The notes beneath the pieces are model-generated. The model ran no database searches, was not told the DNA's origin, and saw only the letters and a list, made by a program, of their open reading frames with translations. Shown in pieces: positions 40,533-51,024 of a stretch of 64,000 nt of DNA. Positions within the stretch are counted from its first letter, which is position 1, and every line of letters begins with the position of its first letter. The stretch is from positions 2,418,001 through 2,482,000 of the forward strand of contig NZ_CP060490.1 in assembly GCF_014334055.1 (NCBI RefSeq). Direction: 5' to 3'. This DNA is from Oscillibacter hominis. Its GTDB lineage: Bacteria; Bacillota; Clostridia; Oscillospirales; Oscillospiraceae. A program made the translations under genes and the position numbers.

Positions 40533-41714
40533 CTACCGCCCCGCACCCTCCGCGGCGCGTGCCCGGTAGCCCCGGCACACCAGGATCATGGAGGCTGCCG
40601 CGCTGACGGTGAGCAGTATGTAGGTGGGCACGTAGCTGCCCAGCCAGTCTGCCAAGACGCCGGGCATGGGGCTGAAGGCGATGGCGCCCACCATTCCCGC
40701 GATCTGGTACTCCCGCAGCGTGGCGGCGTAGGTGTCGGGCCGGGACATGTCCTTGGCAAAGACGGACACGCCCACGTTGGTCAGCGGCAGGCTGAACCCC
40801 TGGAGCAGCATGGATGCAACCGCAACGGGCAAACTTTTCGTCACCGCCAGGCAGGTCAGAGCCTGGGCCGCCACCAGCACGCAGAAAAAGAGCCGGGCTG
40901 CCGGGTAGGAACCCATATGATCCGTGGCCATGCCGTATAAACATTTGCAGATCAACAGCGACGCGCCAAGAAGAGAGATGAGCAGCGCCACTGTGGCGCT
41001 GTCAAACCCTTCGCTGCGGTAGAGCAGCGTAAAGGTGGCATAGCCCGGCACGCCCATGGTCCCTAACAGGAGGGAGGCTGTCAGCATGCCCCAGTCCCGC
41101 TTTGGCCGGACGGCTGTTGGGACTGCGGCGTGTTCCAGCTCCTCTGCCGGACGGTCCCGCATGAAGATCAGAATCAATATGGCCGCGCAGCCCCCAAAGG
41201 CGGCCTCCGCCAAAAAAGCGGCCTTGAGCGACACGCGCTCGATTACATAGGTGAGCACCGGCGGCGCCACCACGGAGGCGAGGCCCGTGCCCGCGGCGCA
41301 GATGCTGATGGCCGTGGCGGAGCGCTCCCGGAACCAGCGGGTGAGCACCAATGACGCCGGCACCATCCCGCCCAGGCTGTGGGCAAAGCCGCCGATACAG
41401 GTGGCCGCCACATAGGAGGGATATCCGCCGCCAAAGGCGAACATGGCCCGGCAGGAGGCCATGAGCAGCAGCGCAAGGGTGGTGCCCAGCCGGATGCCTA
41501 CCTTCTGATAGTAGAACTGGATAAAGAACAGGCCGCTCAGCGATGCCACACAGCGCAGCGTCACCAGCATGGAGCACTGGGTATTGCTGATCCCCTTCTG
41601 TGTGATCAGATACGGCTGGTACACCGTAAAGGAATTGGCCGTCAGCCCAATGCAGCAAAACAGCAGCAGAAAGCTTGCGGCGCAGACCACCCACCGGTAC
41701 CGCGACGATTTCAC
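40533..41714 (-). CDS. Major facilitator superfamily transporter
   Basis: A 393-residue, twelve-helix permease. Helix 1 begins RYRWVVCAASFLLLFCCIGL, and the helix 4-5 region GGMVPASLVLTRWFRERSATA (about 117-137) is typical of OFA/monocarboxylate-type MFS carriers. A charged central loop lies at about 195-215. Start GTG 41714 has GGGAGG 7 bases upstream; the frame to 41768 lacks coding character. Substrate cannot be inferred. It stands alone between rpsT and nadE. Confidence 0.88.
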   Translation of the reverse strand: MKSSRYRWVVCAASFLLLFCCIGLTANSFTVYQPYLITQKGISNTQCSMLVTLRCVASLSGLFFIQFYYQKVGIRLGTTLALLLMASCRAMFAFGGGYPSYVAATCIGGFAHSLGGMVPASLVLTRWFRERSATAISICAAGTGLASVVAPPVLTYVIERVSLKAAFLAEAAFGGCAAILILIFMRDRPAEELEHAAVPTAVRPKRDWGMLTASLLLGTMGVPGYATFTLLYRSEGFDSATVALLISLLGASLLICKCLYGMATDHMGSYPAARLFFCVLVAAQALTCLAVTKSLPVAVASMLLQGFSLPLTNVGVSVFAKDMSRPDTYAATLREYQIAGMVGAIAFSPMPGVLADWLGSYVPTYILLTVSAAASMILVCRGYRARAAEGAGR

Positions 41715-41947
41715 GCCACCGCCTCCCTTCACGCTCAGCATAACAGACTCTACTCCATTTGTAAACAAATGATTCCAATAATTAATTTATAGGAAGATTT
41801 TAATTTTTCCTCGATACTGAGAGCTTAACAGTAGAATCCATTTTATACAGCAATCCTGGGGGGAGGAGGCCAATCACTTCAAATTGGTCACTGGATGAAA
41901 TCTGGGTTGTTCCACAGTTTATGCACCGCATGACATGTAAAAAAATG
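41715..41947. other. Intergenic region upstream of the MFS gene
   Basis: AT-rich 5' region of the MFS gene and 3' flank of nadE. No reading frame with a ribosome site was found. Confidence 0.4.
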
Positions 41948-41981
41948 ATTGGACAGACGCCATGTTTGGCGTCTGTCCAAT
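41948..41981 (-). terminator. Terminator of nadE
   Basis: ATTGGACAGACGCCA (41948-41962) pairs perfectly with TGGCGTCTGTCCAAT (41967-41981). On the minus strand it lies 30 bases after the nadE stop and is followed by CATTTTTTT. Confidence 0.85.
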
Positions 41982-42011
41982 TTGCCGCCGCACCAGAGCG
42001 CGGTCCATTTT

Positions 42012-43934
42012 CTATTCCAGCGTTTTGAGTTCCGCCTCCCAGAGCGTCCACTTGGCGTCGGACGGCATGCGCCAGTCGCCCCGGGGGGAGAAGGCCACGG
42101 AACCCACCTTGGGCCCGTCGGGCAGGCAGTTGCGCTTGAACTGCTGGGCAAAGAAGCGGCGGTAGAAGTTGTTCAGCCATTTGAGGATTGTCTCCCGGTC
42201 GTAGGTCTTGCCCAAGGCGTACTGGGCGAGGCGGTAGACCTTCCGGGGCGGGAACCCCCAGCGGACGATATAGTAGAGGAAGAAATCGTGGAGCTCATAG
42301 GGCCCCACCAGATCCTCGGTCTTTTGGGCGATCTTCCCCTCAATGGCGGGCAGCAGCTCCGGAGACACGGGCGTGGCCAAAATGTCCTCCAGCACATCCG
42401 CCAGGGCCTCGTCCTTATCGGAGTTGTCCTTGGCCACATAGGCCACCAGGTGCCGCACCAGGGTCTTGGGGATGGAGGCGTTGACGCCGTACATGCTCAT
42501 GTGGTCCCCATTGTAGGTGGCCCAGCCCAGGGCCAGCTCGCTGAGGTCGCCGGTGCCGATGACGATGCCGCCGGTCTTGTTGGCAATGTCCATCAGCACC
42601 TGGGTCCGCTCCCGGGCCTGGGCGTTCTCAAAGGTGACGCTGTGATCCGCCATGTCGTGGCCGATGTCCCGGAAATGGCTGCGCACCGTGTCGGAGATGT
42701 CCACCGTCTGGAGCGTGGCCCCAAGCTGCTCCGCCAGCACCTGGGCATTGGTCCGGGTGCGCTTGGTGGTGCCGAAGCAGGGCATGGTCACCGCCACCAC
42801 GTCGGAGGTGGGGCGGTCCAGCATCTTCATGGCGATCATGGTGATGAGCATGGCCAGAGTGGAGTCCAGCCCACCGGAGAGGCCCACCACCGCCGTCTTG
42901 GCGGCCGTGTGCTCCAGCCGCTGCTTTAAGCCAAGGGCGGCGATGAGCAGTATCTCCTGGCACCGCTCGTCCCGGTCCTCCCGGCTCTCCGGCACAAAGG
43001 GCTGGGGCGCCACATACCGGCTCAGTTTGGTCTTTTCCAGCGTCAGGGTGAAGGGGATGGTGGAATAGCGTCCATGGGGCGCGCTGTCCAGCATCTGGGT
43101 GCGGCGCCGCTCGGCGGCAAGGCGCTGCACGTCCACCTCGGAAATCTTAAGGCCTGTCTCGAACCGGCCCTCGTTGAGGATGGTCCCGTTCTCCGCGACG
43201 ATGTCATGTCCGCTGAACACCAGGTCCGAGGAGGATTCCCCCTCGCCGGCGCTGGCGTAGATATAGCCGCAGATCAGCTTGGCGCTCTGGGCGGCCACCA
43301 GCTGGCGGCGGTAGCTGTCCTTGGACGCCTGCTCGTCGCTGGCGGAGAGGTTGCCAATGATGGTGGCGCCGGCCTGGCACAGCCCCACGGACGGCGAGCA
43401 GGGCGCCCACAGATCCTCGCAGACCTCAAAGCCCAGCGTCAAATCCGGCACAGTTTCGCACCGGAACAGGAGGTGGGTCCCGAAGGGCACGTCCCTCTGG
43501 CCGCACAGCTCCGGCAGCAGGCTGTCCTCCTCCGGGGCCGGGGCAAAGTGCCGCTTTTCATAAAACTCCCCGTAATTGGGGATGTGGGTCTTGGGAACAA
43601 CACCTAAAATCGATCCTTTTTGTATAATAGCAGCGCAATTATACAATTTGTTATTCTTTTGCAGAGGCAGTCCCACCGCCGTCACCACCTCCAGGTTCCG
43701 GGTGGCGGTCAGGATGGTGGCAAGTGCCTCCCGCGCCCCCTCCAGCAGGGCGCTCTGGTTGAAGAGATCGCCGCAGGTGTACCCGGTGAGCCCTAACTCC
43801 GGCAGCACCAGCACCTTCACGCCAGCCTTGGCCGCCGTTCGCATGAGGGTGAAGCTCTGCTCCGCATTGTAATCGCAGTCTGTCAGGCGCAGCTTGGGCG
43901 TGCCGCAGGCCACGGAAATGAATCCGTCTTTCAT
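42012..43934 (-). CDS. nadE: NAD+ synthase, glutamine-hydrolysing
   Basis: Last step of NAD synthesis: amidates deamido-NAD with ATP, using ammonia from glutamine. The 640-residue product has an N-terminal nitrilase-type glutaminase domain (LVLPELGLTGYTCGDLFNQS near 42-61; active-site Cys in LGFEVCEDLW near 170-178). The synthetase domain follows from about residue 330, with PP-loop VVGLSGGLDSTLAM and IVIGTGDLSELALGWATYNG. AGGAGGA precedes ATG 43934. Its promoter is overlaid by three 14-bp repeats. Confidence 0.96.
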   Translation of the reverse strand: MKDGFISVACGTPKLRLTDCDYNAEQSFTLMRTAAKAGVKVLVLPELGLTGYTCGDLFNQSALLEGAREALATILTATRNLEVVTAVGLPLQKNNKLYNCAAIIQKGSILGVVPKTHIPNYGEFYEKRHFAPAPEEDSLLPELCGQRDVPFGTHLLFRCETVPDLTLGFEVCEDLWAPCSPSVGLCQAGATIIGNLSASDEQASKDSYRRQLVAAQSAKLICGYIYASAGEGESSSDLVFSGHDIVAENGTILNEGRFETGLKISEVDVQRLAAERRRTQMLDSAPHGRYSTIPFTLTLEKTKLSRYVAPQPFVPESREDRDERCQEILLIAALGLKQRLEHTAAKTAVVGLSGGLDSTLAMLITMIAMKMLDRPTSDVVAVTMPCFGTTKRTRTNAQVLAEQLGATLQTVDISDTVRSHFRDIGHDMADHSVTFENAQARERTQVLMDIANKTGGIVIGTGDLSELALGWATYNGDHMSMYGVNASIPKTLVRHLVAYVAKDNSDKDEALADVLEDILATPVSPELLPAIEGKIAQKTEDLVGPYELHDFFLYYIVRWGFPPRKVYRLAQYALGKTYDRETILKWLNNFYRRFFAQQFKRNCLPDGPKVGSVAFSPRGDWRMPSDAKWTLWEAELKTLE

Positions 43935-43964
43935 GGACGATTCCTCCTCATTTACATGATATTT

Positions 43965-44009
43965 GGGTTTATTTTACAGGATTAATTTTACATTCGGGTT
44001 TATTTTACA
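43965..44009 (-). repeat. Three 14-bp repeats over the nadE promoter
   Basis: Copies of TGTAAAATAAACCC (minus-strand reading) lie at 43996-44009, 43979-43992 (variant TGTAAAATTAATCC) and 43965-43978. Spacing is 17 then 14 bases. The first copy covers the -10 element of the predicted nadE promoter (TTGTAA 44025-44030, TAAAAT 44002-44007). They may be a repressor or activator site for NAD control; no known box was matched with confidence. Confidence 0.5.
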
Positions 44010-44030
44010 CCAGAGACCCCTGTTTTACAA
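44002..44030 (-). promoter_or_regulatory. Predicted promoter of nadE
   Basis: On the minus strand TTGTAA (44025-44030), 17-base spacer, TAAAAT (44002-44007), about 68 bases before the start codon. It overlaps the repeat array. Confidence 0.55.
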
Positions 44031-44116
44031 GGAACGTCCTTGCAAGTTTTTTCACAATTTGGTAAGCTGAAAAAAGACGATTCATTTTGCCGACTACATA
44101 TAGGAGGATTGAGTCC

Positions 44117-45199
44117 ATGTCCTTTTCGCTGCGCGGCTATACGCCGCCGGATTTCACAGCCCTGAACACGGCCCCGGAGGCCGTCCTGCAGGGCGCGCCC
44201 AAGGACGGCGTTGCGCCCGCGGGCTTTCACGCCATGAGCATTTTCCCCGAGTACTTCCATATCGAGGGCCAGTGGCGCCTCGCAAAAGAGAGCCGCATGG
44301 ACTGCGTGGCCGTTTGGGAAAACGGCGAGATCGCGGTCCGGGAGTTCCGCCGTCTGAAGGCCGGGGACCTGGTGGTCCTGGGCCGCACGGAGCGGGGGGA
44401 GGAGGGCATCTTTGTCCACGGCACCGGCTTCCACGAGCCGGGGCAGCACCAGGACCTCTTTGCCTTCCGCCAGGGCCGCTCCCGGGAGACCGCATTTTCC
44501 CGGGACTATGACGAGCTCTACGAGCTGCTGCGCTATGAAAAGGACCACGGGAAGATCGTCTGGGTCATGGGGCCCGCCTTCTCCTTTGACAGCGACGCCC
44601 GCAGCGCCTTTGCCAGGCTGATCGCCGGCGGCTACGTCCACGCCGTTTTGGCCGGAAATGCCTTAGCCACCCACGACCTGGAGGCCGCCTACCTGAACAC
44701 GGCCCTGGGCCAGAACATCTACACCCAGCAGAGCCAGCCCAACGGCCACTACAACCACCTGGATACCATCAACGCCGTCCGTTACCACGGCTCCGTGGCC
44801 GCCTTTTTGCGGGAAGAGCGAATCGACAACGGCATCATCCACGCCTGCGAAACCCATCATGTGCCCTATGTGCTGGCGGGCTCCATCCGGGACGACGGCC
44901 CGCTGCCCCCGGTATACGGCGACGTGTACCAGGCCCAGGACGCCATGCGGGACCAGGTGCGTGACGCCACCACGGTGATCTGCATGGCCACCACCCTCCA
45001 CACCATTGCCACGGGCAACATGACCCCCTCCTACCGGGTGCTCTCCGACGGCACGGTCCGGCAGGTGTATTTCTACTGCGTGGATATCTCCGAGTTCACG
45101 GTCAACAAGCTCAGCGACCGGGGAAGCCTTTCCGCCAAGGGCATCGTCACCAACGCCCAGGACTTCATCGTCAACCTCCGCAAAGGGCTGGGGCTGTAA
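44117..45199 (+). CDS. LOR/SDH-region protein (ornithine cyclodeaminase / arginine dihydrolase-like)
   Basis: A 360-residue protein whose C-terminal ~220 residues match the LOR/SDH conserved region of TIGR00300-type proteins: GYVHAVLAGNALATHDLEAA, VPYVLAGSIRDDGPLPPVYG, AQDAMRDQ, TTLHTIATGNMTPSYRVL and YCVDISEFTVNKLSDRGS. Members with this region act as NAD-dependent ornithine cyclodeaminases or arginine dihydrolases. The guanidine-hydrolase domain of the bifunctional enzymes is not seen, so activity is uncertain. TAGGAGG precedes ATG 44117. It is divergent from nadE, whose product supplies its likely cofactor. Confidence 0.75.
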   Translation: MSFSLRGYTPPDFTALNTAPEAVLQGAPKDGVAPAGFHAMSIFPEYFHIEGQWRLAKESRMDCVAVWENGEIAVREFRRLKAGDLVVLGRTERGEEGIFVHGTGFHEPGQHQDLFAFRQGRSRETAFSRDYDELYELLRYEKDHGKIVWVMGPAFSFDSDARSAFARLIAGGYVHAVLAGNALATHDLEAAYLNTALGQNIYTQQSQPNGHYNHLDTINAVRYHGSVAAFLREERIDNGIIHACETHHVPYVLAGSIRDDGPLPPVYGDVYQAQDAMRDQVRDATTVICMATTLHTIATGNMTPSYRVLSDGTVRQVYFYCVDISEFTVNKLSDRGSLSAKGIVTNAQDFIVNLRKGLGL

Positions 45200-45268
45200 A
45201 GCGGTGGGCTCCCGGCGCACAGCATATGGACTGTGGGCCCGGAAGCAGTCAGCACATATAGAAGACAC

Positions 45269-45299
45269 AGAAGGAGCCGCCAAATTGGCGGCTCCTTCT
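45269..45299 (+). terminator. Terminator after the LOR/SDH-type gene
   Basis: AGAAGGAGCCGCCAA (45269-45283) and TTGGCGGCTCCTTCT (45285-45299), followed by a GT-rich tract with several T. Confidence 0.7.
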
Positions 45300-45472
45300 G
45301 TGTGTGTTTGTGTGTGTTTAGGAGGGAGAAAAATCGCATCGGGTTGTGGTTCCCTTTGCTGATTCTTAAGATACCCCCAAATCATGGCAGAATTATGATT
45401 TTGGTGTGAACAGTTTGTAAACTCGTTGGTCAAACCTGAACTCTGGAAGTTTTTGTAATCTGCCCCTTGTGC

Positions 45473-45910
45473 TCAGCGGAACTTTCTGCTCTCTGCCACC
45501 GCCAGTTCGTCGCAGCGGTTGTTTTCGGGCGTATCCGCGTGTCCCTTGACCCAATGGTAGTGGAGGCTGTGGCGGTCGGTCAGCTCCAGCAGCCTTTCCC
45601 ACAGGTCCGGGTTCAGGGCTGGCTTCTTGTCGGACTTCACCCAGCCCCGCTTTTGCCAGCCCCTGGCCCAGCCTTTGGAGAGGCCGTCGATCACATATTT
45701 GGAATCCGACCACAGCTCCACCTCACAGGGCTCCTTCAAAAGGGCCAGTGCGGAGATCACGGCCGTCAGCTCCATGCGGTTGTTGGTGGTGTTGGCCTCT
45801 CCGCCGGAGAGCTCCCGCCGGTGTTCGCCATAGAGCAGCACCGCGCCCCAGCCTCCCGGACCGGGGTTGCCGCTGCACGCGCCGTCGGTATAAATGGTCA
45901 CTGTCTTCAT
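45473..45910 (-). CDS. rnhA: Ribonuclease HI
   Basis: Cleaves the RNA strand of RNA-DNA hybrids. The 145-residue product has the complete catalytic set D9 ([16 protein letters not shown]), E47 ([12 protein letters not shown]), D69 ([11 protein letters not shown]) and D134 ([11 protein letters not shown]), plus H124. Its ATG overlaps the stop of the upstream SHOCT-type gene by 4 bases (ATGA), so the two are translated together, probably as the tail of the gyrase region. Confidence 0.95.
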   Translation of the reverse strand: MKTVTIYTDGACSGNPGPGGWGAVLLYGEHRRELSGGEANTTNNRMELTAVISALALLKEPCEVELWSDSKYVIDGLSKGWARGWQKRGWVKSDKKPALNPDLWERLLELTDRHSLHYHWVKGHADTPENNRCDELAVAESRKFR

Positions 45911-46290
45911 AGTTCCTTCAGAATCTCCCGGCGTTTTTCCTCGTACTCCTCCTCAGTGATGAGGCTGCGGTCGTAAAGGCTGCGCAGCTCCTGAAGCCGC
46001 TGCTCCGTACTGCCGCCGGCGGAAGGGGAGGCGGACTCGTCCACAATCTCCACGCCATAGAGCCCGGATCCATCCTTGCTGCGGAGGGTACGCACCAGGT
46101 TATAAATGCCGAACACGGCAAAACACAGCGCCATGCCCGTCCACAGCACTCCGAACAAGCCCGCGCCGCTGGGGATCACCTGCGTGACGCCGATGACGAC
46201 AAACACGCAGGCAACCACGATATATAAAATGCTGAAGGCGATGCCAAAGGGGCGCATTTCCTTTGTGGGCCGGATGTGATAGCGTCTCAT
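45907..46290 (-). CDS. Membrane protein with C-terminal SHOCT motif
   Basis: A 127-residue protein. Two membrane helices are at about 15-36 ([20 protein letters not shown]) and 44-64 ([20 protein letters not shown]). The C-terminus is a SHOCT motif ([28 protein letters not shown]), a short oligomerisation helix pair. GGGAGG precedes ATG 46290, preferred over an in-frame start at 46314. The function is unknown; it sits between gyrA and rnhA in one direction. Confidence 0.8.
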   Translation of the reverse strand: MRRYHIRPTKEMRPFGIAFSILYIVVACVFVVIGVTQVIPSGAGLFGVLWTGMALCFAVFGIYNLVRTLRSKDGSGLYGVEIVDESASPSAGGSTEQRLQELRSLYDRSLITEEEYEEKRREILKEL

Positions 46291-46310
46291 GTTCTGCCTC
46301 CCTTTTGATC

Positions 46311-48821
46311 TCATTCGTTTTCGTCGGTGGGCGTTTCCTCAGACTCCTCTTTTTCCGCCCGGGCCAGGGAGATGACCTTGGCCCCCTCCGCAACACGCAT
46401 GACGCGGACGCCCTGGGCCGTGCGGCCATAGATGTTCACGTCCTCGCAGGCCATGCGGATGATGGTGCCGTCGTCGGAGATGAGCAGGATGTCCTCATCC
46501 CCATCCACCACCTTGGCTCCGGCAATTTTGCCGGTCTTCTCCGTGATCTGATAGCCCTTCATGCCGTAGCCGCCCCGCTTCTGGGGGCCGGCGTCCTCGC
46601 CGCCGCGCATGTACTCGCCCACGCTGGTCCGCTTGCCGAACCCGTTCTCCGTGATGGCCAGCAGCGTGCCCTCGCCGTGGAGGCGGCAGGCGGAGACCAC
46701 ATAGTCGCCCTCGCGCAGGCGGATGCCCCGGACGCCCACGGCGTCCCGGCCCATGCAGCGCACGTCGGTTTCACTGAAGCAGATGGCCATGCCGTCGTGA
46801 GTCATCAGGAGGATGTTCTGCTCGCCGTCGGTGATGCGCACGCTGATGAGCTCGTCGCCCTCATCCAGCGTGATGGCCCGGATGCCCGCCTTTCTGGCGG
46901 TGTGGATGGACTCCAGGGTGATGCGCTTCACGGTGCCGTTGCGGGTGGTCATGACCAGGAAGGCGTCCTCTTCCATGCTCTTGACGTGGAGCATGGCGGT
47001 GACCTTCTCCCCAGGCTCCACGGGCAGCACGTTGACGATGTTGGTGCCCTTGGCGGTGCGGCCTGCCTCGGGGATCAGATAGCCCTTCTTCCGGTGGACC
47101 CGGCCGGTGTTGGTGAAAAAGAGGATATAGTCGTGGGTGGAGGCGGTGAACACCGTTTCCACGCAGTCCTCCTCCCGCAGGCTCTGGGCCGCAATGCCCT
47201 TTCCGCCCCGGTGCTGGGAGCGGTAGGTGGAGGCGGGCAGGCGCTTGATGTATCCGGCCTGGGTCATGGTGTAGACGCACTGCTCCTCCTCGATGAGGTC
47301 CTCGATGTCGATCTCGTCCTCCACGTCCTGAATCTCAGTGCAGCGCTCGTCGCCAAACTTGTCGGCAATGGCCTGAAGCTCCTCCTTCAGCACCTGGCGC
47401 AGCAGCTCGTCGGAGGCAAGGAGCTTGTTGTAATAGGCGATGCGTTCCTCCAACTCCTTGTACTCGCCCTCCAATTTCTCCCGATCCAATCCCTGAAGCC
47501 GCTTGAGCTGCATATCCAAAATGGCCTGGGCCTGGATATCGTCCAGTCCAAAGCGCTCGCACAGGCGCTGCTTTGCGTCGTCGTAGCTGGTGCGGATGAT
47601 GCGGATGACCTCGTCGATGTTATCCTGGGCGATGAGCAAGCCCTCCAGCAGATGGGCACGCTCCTGGGCCTTTCGCAGGTCATAGCGGGTGCGGCGGAGG
47701 ATGATCTCCTCCTGGAAGCGGAGGTACTCGTCGATGATGTGGCGCAGTGACAAAATCTTGGGCTGGGACTGGTTCTGGACCAGGGCCAGCATGTTGATGG
47801 CAAAGGTGGTCTGCAGCTGGGTCTGGGCAAAGAGGCGGTTTAAGACCACCTGGCAGTTGGCATCCTTTTTCAGCTCAATGACGATGCGCATGCCGTTGCG
47901 GTCCGTCTCGTCCCGGATGTCGCTGATGCCCTCGAGCCGCTTATCCTCCACCTGGTCGGCCATGTTCTTGATGAGCATGCGCTTGTTGACCTGATAGGGG
48001 ATTTCGGTGATGACGATACGGGTGCGGCCGTTTCCAAACTCCTCCAGCTCGTGGCGGGCCCGGATCACCAGGCGGCCCCGGCCGGTGGCGTAGGCGGCGC
48101 GGATGCCGGCGCGGCCCATGATGATGCCCTTGGTGGGGAAGTCCGGGCCTTTCACATGCTCCATCAGGTCGCTGAGCTCCGCCTCCGGATTCTCCAGCAC
48201 GCAGATGCACGCGCCGATGACCTCCCGCAGGTTGTGGGGCGGGATATTGGTGGCCATGCCCACGGCGATGCCGGAGGAGCCGTTGACCAGCAGATTGGGG
48301 AAGCGGCAGGGGAGGACCCGGGGCTCTTTGCGGGTCTCGTCAAAGTTGGGGTCCCAGTCCACCGTGTCCTTGTCGATGTCCCGCAGCAGCTCGTCGGAGA
48401 GCCTGGCCATGCGGGCCTCGGTGTAACGGTAGGCGGCGGGGGGGTCTCCATCCACGGAGCCGAAGTTCCCGTGGCCGTCTACCAGCGGGTAGCGCATGGA
48501 GAAGTCCTGGGCCAGCCGGACCAGGGCGTCGTAGACGCTGGCGTCGCCGTGGGGGTGGTAGCGGCCCAGCACGTCGCCCACACAGGTGGCGGACTTCTTG
48601 TAGGGCCGGTCAGAGGTCAGATTGTCCTCGTACATGGCGTAGAGGATGCGCCGGTGGACGGGCTTCAATCCGTCCCGCACATCGGGCAGGGCACGGCCCA
48701 CGATGACGCTCATGGCGTACTCGATGTAGGACTGCTCCATCTCCGGCACCAGGGGAGACACCACGATCTTCTGGTCGGGGTAGCGGATCTCCTCGGGATC
48801 GTATTGGGGTTTTTTTGACAT
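46311..48821 (-). CDS. gyrA: DNA gyrase subunit A
   Basis: Breaks and rejoins DNA in negative supercoiling together with GyrB. The product is 836 residues, with the catalytic Tyr133 in YRYTEARM, the winged-helix domain at about 30-150 and the C-terminal DNA-wrapping propeller with a GyrA-box-like segment (QHRGGKG) near 560. The quinolone region reads [10 protein letters not shown]: the position equivalent to E. coli Ser83 is Ala94, while Asp87 is kept (Asp98). AAGGAGGA precedes ATG 48821. It follows gyrB in the same direction. Confidence 0.98.
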   Translation of the reverse strand: MSKKPQYDPEEIRYPDQKIVVSPLVPEMEQSYIEYAMSVIVGRALPDVRDGLKPVHRRILYAMYEDNLTSDRPYKKSATCVGDVLGRYHPHGDASVYDALVRLAQDFSMRYPLVDGHGNFGSVDGDPPAAYRYTEARMARLSDELLRDIDKDTVDWDPNFDETRKEPRVLPCRFPNLLVNGSSGIAVGMATNIPPHNLREVIGACICVLENPEAELSDLMEHVKGPDFPTKGIIMGRAGIRAAYATGRGRLVIRARHELEEFGNGRTRIVITEIPYQVNKRMLIKNMADQVEDKRLEGISDIRDETDRNGMRIVIELKKDANCQVVLNRLFAQTQLQTTFAINMLALVQNQSQPKILSLRHIIDEYLRFQEEIILRRTRYDLRKAQERAHLLEGLLIAQDNIDEVIRIIRTSYDDAKQRLCERFGLDDIQAQAILDMQLKRLQGLDREKLEGEYKELEERIAYYNKLLASDELLRQVLKEELQAIADKFGDERCTEIQDVEDEIDIEDLIEEEQCVYTMTQAGYIKRLPASTYRSQHRGGKGIAAQSLREEDCVETVFTASTHDYILFFTNTGRVHRKKGYLIPEAGRTAKGTNIVNVLPVEPGEKVTAMLHVKSMEEDAFLVMTTRNGTVKRITLESIHTARKAGIRAITLDEGDELISVRITDGEQNILLMTHDGMAICFSETDVRCMGRDAVGVRGIRLREGDYVVSACRLHGEGTLLAITENGFGKRTSVGEYMRGGEDAGPQKRGGYGMKGYQITEKTGKIAGAKVVDGDEDILLISDDGTIIRMACEDVNIYGRTAQGVRVMRVAEGAKVISLARAEKEESEETPTDENE

Positions 48822-48903
48822 GTATCAATGTCCTCCTTGTATAGAGGTTTCTATCTTCCAGATAAAAATGCGGGTTTTGCCGCCTCCGCGCCGGGCGGTA
48901 CAA

Positions 48904-50838
48904 TCAATAATCCAGATTCACCGCGTACTTGGCGTTGCGCTCGATGAACTCCTTCCGGGGCTCCACCTTTTCGCCCATGAGGACGGTGAAGGTCTCGTCT
49001 GCCTGGACGGCGTCGTCCAGCTCAATGCGCTTTAAGGTGCGGGTCTCCGGGTTCATGGTGGTTTCCCACAGCTCGTGGGGGTTCATCTCGCCCAGGCCCT
49101 TAAAGCGGCTGATGTCCACCTTGGCGTTGGGGTTGTCGCCCCGAAGCTCGGCGCTGACCGCGTCCCGCTCCTCATCGGAGAAGGCCACGCGGGTGGTCTT
49201 GCCCCGGCTCAGCTTATAGAGGGGCGGCACGGCGGCGTAAACGTAGCCCTGCTCGATCAAGGGCCGCATAAAGCGGAAGAAGAAGGTCAGCAGCAGCGTG
49301 CGGATATGGGAGCCGTCCACATCGGCATCGGCCATGATGATGACCTTGTGGTAGCGCAGCTTGGCAGGGTCAAAGTCCTCGCCGATGCCGGCGCCCAGGG
49401 CGGTGATCACCGGGGTCAGCTTGTCATTGCCGTAGACCTTATCCGCCCGGGCCTTCTCCACGTTGAGCATCTTGCCCCACAGCGGCAAGATCGCCTGGAA
49501 CCGGGAATCCCGCCCCTGGGTGGCGGAGCCGCCGGCGCTGTCACCCTCAACGATATAAAGTTCCGTGAGTTCTGGGTTATTTTCGTTGCAGTCGCGAAGC
49601 TTGTCGGGCATGGCCGCGCCGCCTAAGGCGGTCTTGCGGCGGATGGACTCCCGCGCCCGCTTGGCCGCCTCCCTGGCCCGGTTGGCCGTCAGGGCCTTAT
49701 CCAGGATCATGCGGCCGGCCTGGGGATTCTCCTCCAGGAAAATCTCTAACTTCTCCGCCACCACGTTGTTCACCAGGGTGCGGATTTCGCTGTTACCCAG
49801 CTTGGCCTTGGTCTGGCCCTCAAACTGGGCGTCGGTGAGCTTCACGGAGATGACGCAGGTCAAGCCCTCGCGGCAGTCCTCACCGGAGATTTTCTCATCG
49901 TCCTTGAGCATCCTGATCTTTCGGCCGTAGGCATTGAGGGCCGTGGTCAGCGCCCGCTTAAAGCCCTCCTCATGCATGCCGCCCTCCGGGGTGTGGACGT
50001 TGTTGGCAAAGGAGAGGATGGTCTCGTTGTAGCTGGAGTTATACTGCATGGCCACTTCCGCCATGGAGTCGCCCTTCATGCCGGACATGTAGATCATGCC
50101 CTCGTGGAGGGGGTCCTTGTTCTTGTTCAGCCAGGCAACAAACTCCCGGATGCCGCCGGCGTAGCACATCTCATCGCTCTTCTCCAGGCCGGGGCGCTTG
50201 TCGATGGTGCGGATGCGCAGCCCCGCGTTGAGAAAAGCCTCCTCCCGCATGCGGGTGTGGAGGGTATCATAATTGTACACCGTATCCTCAAACATCTCCG
50301 GGTCCGGCTTAAAGGTGACGGTGGTGCCGGTGCGGTCGGTTTCGCCCACCACAGTGATCTCCTGGGTGATGTGGCCCCGGGAAAAGCGCATCTCATGGAT
50401 TTTACCCTCCTTGTGGACCTGGACCACCAGCCACTCGGACAGGGCGTTCACCACGCTGGCGCCCACGCCGTGGAGGCCGCCGGAGACCTTATACCCTCCG
50501 CCGCCGAACTTTCCGCCGGCGTGAAGCACGCTGAATACCACCTCCAGGGCGGGCCGGCCCGTCTGGGCCTGGATGTCCACGGGGATGCCGCGGCCATTGT
50601 CCACCACCGTGATGGTGTTGTCCTCGTTGATCTGCACGGTGATCTCCGTGCAAAAGCCCGCCAGCGCCTCGTCGATGGAGTTGTCCACGATCTCGTAGAC
50701 CAGATGGTGGAGGCCTGAAGAGGAGGTGGACCCGATGTACATGCCCGGGCGCTTGCGCACCGCCTCCAGCCCCTCCAACACCTGGATTTCCGAAGCGTCA
50801 TACTCCTGCGGGCTCGTCAGGTTTTCGATTTCTGCCAT
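48904..50838 (-). CDS. gyrB: DNA gyrase subunit B
   Basis: ATPase subunit of gyrase. The product is 644 residues, the short form usual in Firmicutes. The GHKL ATP site shows [18 protein letters not shown] and [15 protein letters not shown]; the TOPRIM domain has [12 protein letters not shown] and [19 protein letters not shown], and the C-terminus [31 protein letters not shown] precedes ATG 50838, preferred over 50868. Part of the minus-strand origin operon from dnaA. Confidence 0.98.
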   Translation of the reverse strand: MAEIENLTSPQEYDASEIQVLEGLEAVRKRPGMYIGSTSSSGLHHLVYEIVDNSIDEALAGFCTEITVQINEDNTITVVDNGRGIPVDIQAQTGRPALEVVFSVLHAGGKFGGGGYKVSGGLHGVGASVVNALSEWLVVQVHKEGKIHEMRFSRGHITQEITVVGETDRTGTTVTFKPDPEMFEDTVYNYDTLHTRMREEAFLNAGLRIRTIDKRPGLEKSDEMCYAGGIREFVAWLNKNKDPLHEGMIYMSGMKGDSMAEVAMQYNSSYNETILSFANNVHTPEGGMHEEGFKRALTTALNAYGRKIRMLKDDEKISGEDCREGLTCVISVKLTDAQFEGQTKAKLGNSEIRTLVNNVVAEKLEIFLEENPQAGRMILDKALTANRAREAAKRARESIRRKTALGGAAMPDKLRDCNENNPELTELYIVEGDSAGGSATQGRDSRFQAILPLWGKMLNVEKARADKVYGNDKLTPVITALGAGIGEDFDPAKLRYHKVIIMADADVDGSHIRTLLLTFFFRFMRPLIEQGYVYAAVPPLYKLSRGKTTRVAFSDEERDAVSAELRGDNPNAKVDISRFKGLGEMNPHELWETTMNPETRTLKRIELDDAVQADETFTVLMGEKVEPRKEFIERNAKYAVNLDY

Positions 50839-51024
50839 GATCTTCCTTCCTTCCGTTGACAGGGCCAAAGCGCCAATGGCGTTCCGCCCGGACGATATCC
50901 ATATCTGAACTCCCGGCCCGGGTTTCCTGCGGCCGGTTCGTCTTCCCTATTCATGTTCCCACGCTTACGCCAGAGCGGTATTCACCGGCGGCCCCGTGGG
51001 ACTGCTGTGCAAAGAAATGCTCGT

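Noticed and set aside
45290..45322. GTGTGTG tract as a functional repeat
   Set aside because: Short imperfect tract trailing a terminator; no sign of a gene or phase-variable promoter.
46263..47750. 495-codon plus-strand frame opposite gyrA
   Set aside because: Shadow of gyrA, low-complexity Leu/Val/Gly sequence.
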